A DNA stretch of 22,833 nt. It comes from Paramoeba atlantica. Lineage: Eukaryota; Discosea. The DNA lies in NCBI GenBank assembly GCA_977017575.1, contig CDRNVI010000232.1, forward strand, positions 1 through 22,833. Reading direction: 5' to 3'. The position numbers and the translations under genes are program-made. Position 1 is the stretch's first letter, and each line of letters begins with the position of its first letter. Positions 20,501 to 22,833 of the stretch are shown here, piece by piece. The notes beneath the pieces are model-generated. The model saw nothing but the letters and a program-made list of their open reading frames with translations, was not told the DNA's origin and did not search any database.

Positions 20501-20993
20501 AAAACAATTTTTTTCTTAATTTATTTTTATATGATAATAAAAAATTATAATTTTTATACCTTAACTTTCTATTATATATAAATTTTTTATTACAATCTAA
20601 AAAATTCATAAAAGAATTTGAAAAAAAATTATTATAAAAATTTTTATAATTATCTTTTATAACAAAAAACGATTTAGAATTATTTAAATTCAATAATAAA
20701 TATTTATTATTTAAATACTCTAATTTATAAAATTTTTTATTAATATTAAATTTAAAAAATTTATTCATTAAATAATAAATATTTATTATTAAATTAAGAT
20801 TGAAATTTTTTATTTCTGAATAAATATTATCACTAATAACATCAATAACATTATTTAATAATAAAAAATTTTTACTCTTATAATTTAAATTATATAAAGA
20901 TAACTCATTATAATCTGTTTTATTATCAAATAAAACTATTTTATTATTTTTTATATTATGTTTTATTATATTATTATATCATGTAGTTTTCAT
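17513..20993 (-). CDS. Giant Lys/Asn/Tyr-rich ORF of about 1160 codons, possibly an expanded rps4; several frameshifts
   Basis: The frame starts MKTTWYNNIIKHNIKN three bases after the rps13 stop (Trp is TGA) and can be followed to 17513. About five single-base shifts occur in A runs (near 19741, 19270-19290, 18541, 18475 and one or two neighbours), and further TGA codons read as Trp. The protein is extremely basic and Asn/Tyr-rich, with many KRKEK-like clusters made by a repeated DNA motif. More conserved-looking islands are RKLRYKNYNFLLSYKNKLRK near the start, YFFRRTLLVEYPKWSLIKEN at about three quarters, and IKNKVYYNKFLVKNVSIKNY near the end, which loosely resembles an S4 RNA-binding domain. 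A position after rpl6/rps13 and before atp8 suits rps4, but the similarity is weak. If the shifts are real, these would be several smaller ORFs: 19722-20993, about 18958-19281 and 17513-18157. Confidence 0.5.
18426..20400 (-). repeat. Dispersed purine repeat GAAAAGAGAA inside the giant ORF (at least 8 copies)
   Basis: The 10-mer (TTCTCTTTTC on plus) occurs exactly at 18426, 18603, 18665, 18746, 19852, 19931, 20381 and 20391, the last two in direct tandem. Three copies share a 17-base word (18602-18618, 18664-18680, 19851-19867). Imperfect relatives lie at about 18386, 18728, 18908, 19772, 20034 and 20161. The copies are read in all three phases (RKE, KRE, EKR). Confidence 0.8.
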
Positions 20994-20996
20994 CAC

Positions 20997-21311
20997 TTAT
21001 ATTATTTTTTTTCTCGATGATCTATTATTAGTCTTTGATCGTTGATTATACATAGGTAACCCTCTAATACGTTTATAACCAAAATAAGAACCATTAACTA
21101 TTTTTTTCATAATATTATTATATCTAATATGTTTAATTTGTTCCTTCCTTTTAAAAAAATATAACAAATTTTTTTCTAACTGTTTTAATAAACCTTTATT
21201 ATTAATATTTTTATAAGATTTATTATATAATAAACCAAATTTAAATAATATTATAGATAATAAAGATAAACCAATATTATAATTATTAATTATATAACGT
21301 TTTATATTCAT
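20997..21311 (-). CDS. rps13: Mitochondrial ribosomal protein S13
   Basis: Intact 104-residue basic protein. The C-terminal signature GYKRIRGLPMYNQRSKTNNR matches the S13 motif (RRxRGLPxRGQRTKTNxR) that binds 16S rRNA in the small-subunit head. The N-terminal part is divergent, keeping the IGLSLLSIILFKFG helix-turn where relatives have GIGxxxAxxI. It sits after the small overlapping ORF and three bases before the giant ORF. Its usual bacterial partner rps11 is not recognisable downstream. Confidence 0.9.
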   Translation of the reverse strand: MNIKRYIINNYNIGLSLLSIILFKFGLLYNKSYKNINNKGLLKQLEKNLLYFFKRKEQIKHIRYNNIMKKIVNGSYFGYKRIRGLPMYNQRSKTNNRSSRKKII

Positions 21312-21316
21312 ATTTT

Positions 21317-21505
21317 TTATTGTTTATTTATAATACCCATTTCATATAAATAATTTTTAACTTGAAGTCAATTATTATCGAAAATTAATTTTAAATTATA
21401 ATTATGTATATAAATTAAATTATAATTATAATTTAATAATACCTTAAAACTTATTGCTGAATTAATAAGTTCCTTTTTTTCAATTTTTTTTAATATATAA
21501 TTCAT
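21317..21505 (-). CDS. Small ORF of 62 codons overlapping the end of rpl6
   Basis: From ATG 21505 the frame reads MNYILKKIEKKELINSAISF, then an Asn/Tyr-rich centre and FDNNWLQVKNYLYEMGIINK with one TGA-encoded Trp, and stops six bases before rps13. It overlaps the last 44 bases of rpl6 in another frame. It fills an otherwise unexplained gap in a genome with almost no gaps, and its last 20 residues look protein-like. I do not recognise a family. It might be a short ribosomal protein or a non-coding gap. Confidence 0.4.
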
Positions 21506-22001
21506 TTTTTTCTTTTATTCCTTTCAATTTATATGCATTTAATTTTCTAAATTGTTTTATTTCCACAGATACTTTTTTTAACAAAAAATAAGAATTACTA
21601 AATAAAAAAAGATTTCTTCTAGATCTAGATTTAACTAAAATACCTTTAGGTATATTATAATAAATCAAATGATTATAACCTATATTAAATCTTAATTCAT
21701 TATCTTTTCAAATAGTCATAGTAAAACCTAAACCTATAACATTTAAAATTAGGCAATAACCTCTTATCAAATCAATTAAATTTTTTTTTATATATCTTTG
21801 AAATAAACTATAATATTTCTTTCTTTTAATAATTAATGTTTTATTATTTAATATAAATATATTTTTTTGATTAAATAAAGTTAAGATAGTTAAATCTATA
21901 TTTTTTTTATAATTACTTATTATATTTTCCATAAAAATATTATTATTATTATGTATAATATTTAATAAAGAACTTTTTCCTAAATATAATTTTTTTTTCA
22001 T
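21462..22001 (-). CDS. rpl6: Mitochondrial ribosomal protein L6
   Basis: 179 residues in table 4, close to the bacterial L6 length of 177. TGA is Trp at two places (21708 and 21480); in the standard code the gene appears as two fragments. L6 features are VIGLGFTMTIW (family GVGYKA region), LRFNIGYNHL, IPKGILVKSRSRRN and the C-terminal IKQFRKLNAYKLKGI, equal to IRxxRxPxxYKGKGI. It binds the sarcin-ricin region of the large subunit. It starts two codons after the rps8 stop, keeping the bacterial spc-operon order rps14-rps8-rpl6. Confidence 0.9.
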
Positions 22002-22004
22002 TTA

Positions 22005-22396
22005 TTATAATATATTTTTATATAATAGATGTACTTTTAATAAGGCTTTACCACCACTTTTATAATATAAGCTTCATCGTGTGTTAACAAACCTTTATTA
22101 CTACTATAAAAACAAGGATTAAAATAAAATTTAGAAAAATTTTTATTAAAAGTTTTAAATTTTAAATATTGTTTATTACCTCCTGAAGATAATTGTTCTA
22201 AAAAAATTAAAGGCTTATTATTATAATATTTTAATGTTATTTTTATTTGGTATTTATTACATATTATAAAACTATTTATCAAATTTAATTCGTATAAACG
22301 TGATAATATAGGTAAATACTTTTTTTTTAATGGTATATATAAACTTTTTAAATTAGCTATATACCCATTATTAATTTGACTACAAAAAAAATTCAT
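22005..22396 (-). CDS. rps8: Mitochondrial ribosomal protein S8 (one frameshift)
   Basis: The start MNFFCSQINNGYIANLKSLY and the motif SSNKGLLTHDEAYIIK match the S8 end (SxxxGxxTdxeA). Read directly the protein ends VVVKPY, but adding one A to the run near 22058-22061 gives KSGGKALLKVHLLYKN, which is the conserved S8 GG terminus, and a stop at 22005. The total is then 130 residues, exactly the bacterial length. S8 binds the central domain of the small-subunit rRNA. Its start overlaps the end of rps14 by 17 bases. Confidence 0.9.
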
Positions 22397-22669
22397 AACT
22401 TATCAAGATATTTTTTTTTAAACCATTAATTTGTTTCATATTAAGAGATTCTTTTATATTCATTCTAGATAAAGAAAAATCTCGAAAAACAGATCTCTTT
22501 AAACCAGTTTCTATACAAAAATTCTTTCTTAAAATATTCTGTATAGGAAAATTCAAAAAAATATTTTCTTTTTCCTATATATTTTTAAAATTTTTAATAA
22601 TAATACTAATGTATTATTATTATTATATATTCTTTCATTTTTATAATTTTTTAAAAAATATTTTTTCAT
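22380..22669 (-). CDS. rps14: Mitochondrial ribosomal protein S14 (one frameshift)
   Basis: About 96 residues. The N terminus MKKYFLKNYKNERIYNNNNT begins inside the end of rpl5. The S14 core is NFCIETGLKRSVFRDFSLSR, equal to NRCxxTGRxRsVxRxFxLSR in the family, followed by INGLKKN near the end. The two halves join if one T is added to the run of seven near 22555-22561. It lies in the head of the small ribosomal subunit. The order rpl5-rps14-rps8-rpl6 is the bacterial spc order kept in many stramenopile and jakobid mitochondria. Confidence 0.88.
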
Positions 22670-22833
22670 GTAATTTATTATTATTATTATTAAAATTTAT
22701 AATAAAATTTAATTTAAAAATTAAATTATTTACCAATATATCTTCATCACTATTTAATCCTAATAAAAAATTAAAATTTTTTAATTCTATTATATATTTA
22801 TTTTCTTTTCTATAAATTAAACTACTTTCATTA
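22641..22833 (-). CDS. rpl5: Mitochondrial ribosomal protein L5, C-terminal part only
   Basis: An open frame runs in from the right edge (SSLIYRKENKYIIELKNFNF, then LLGLNSDEDILVNNLIF and HEKIFFKKL) to a TAA at 22641. The pattern IxLKNFNxxL followed by a beta strand and a final short helix fits the C-terminal domain of divergent mitochondrial L5. The position immediately before rps14, overlapping its start by about 29 bases, is where rpl5 is expected. The call rests mainly on gene order; sequence support is moderate. Confidence 0.6.
   Translation of the reverse strand, partial: NESSLIYRKENKYIIELKNFNFLLGLNSDEDILVNNLIFKLNFIINFNNNNNKLHEKIFFKKL

Noticed and set aside
9093-22001. In-frame TGA codons as pseudogene stops
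   Set aside because: They fall on conserved tryptophan positions in many genes, so they are sense codons in table 4.
22609-22815. Plus-strand open frame of 68 codons at the right end
   Set aside because: Shadow of rpl5/rps14 on the minus strand; low-complexity Tyr/Phe/Leu product.
8960-22833. Mitochondrial DNA inserted in a bacterial chromosome, or a nuclear mitochondrial copy
   Set aside because: Genes are conserved, tightly packed and still show mitochondrial code. The break cuts two genes without insertion features, and bacteria do not normally take up such DNA. A technical chimera is simpler.
9093-22833. CRISPR-like or tandem arrays in the A/T-rich half
   Set aside because: Short A/T words recur everywhere, but no regularly spaced repeat with unique spacers exists. 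The purine motif is irregularly spaced and lies inside coding frame.

Overview
The window joins two unrelated genomes at about 8959/8960. Bases 1-8959 are chromosomal DNA of moderate G+C from a Bacteroidota bacterium, most likely a marine Flavobacteriaceae. The evidence is the gene types, lipoprotein signals, SAQ/FGQ-type signal-peptide ends and TAnnTTTG-like promoter words. Bases 8960-22833 are very A/T-rich mitochondrial DNA of a protist. All its genes lie on the minus strand and TGA is read as tryptophan (translation table 4). Encoded nad11 and a remnant bacterial-type ribosomal-protein cluster suggest a stramenopile-like heterotroph, but the lineage is not proven.

Bacterial part, left to right: a secreted beta-barrel-like protein (5' end cut), a TlpA-type thiol-disulfide lipoprotein, a divergent pair (rhomboid protease on minus, LpxL-like acyltransferase on plus) sharing a palindromic promoter region, a membrane fatty-acid hydroxylase/sterol desaturase, a small secreted NTF2-like protein, glmM on minus, an AcpH-like ACP phosphodiesterase, and a gamma-glutamyltransferase whose 3' end is lost at the junction. 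Two good Rho-independent terminators are visible.

Mitochondrial part, in transcription order from the right edge: rpl5 (partial), rps14, rps8, rpl6, a 62-codon overlapping ORF, rps13, a roughly 1160-codon Lys/Asn/Tyr-rich reading frame carrying a repeated purine motif (possibly a hugely expanded rps4, weakly supported), a hairpin-bearing spacer, atp8, cob, a candidate atp4, nad3, atp6, nad4L, nad5, nad6, nad11 and the first 40 codons of nad1. These encode complex I, III and ATP synthase membrane subunits plus ribosomal proteins. I saw no tRNA gene. Genes abut or overlap.

On both sides of the junction many conserved genes are broken by single-base changes, nearly always in homopolymer runs. 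The reading frame resumes with perfectly conserved protein on the other side. This is the signature of an unpolished long read or assembly, not of gene decay. Together with a breakpoint inside two conserved genes (ggt and nad1), it makes an artificial chimera by far the likeliest explanation. The best candidate for unusual biology is the giant mitochondrial ORF with its dispersed GAAAAGAGAA repeats.
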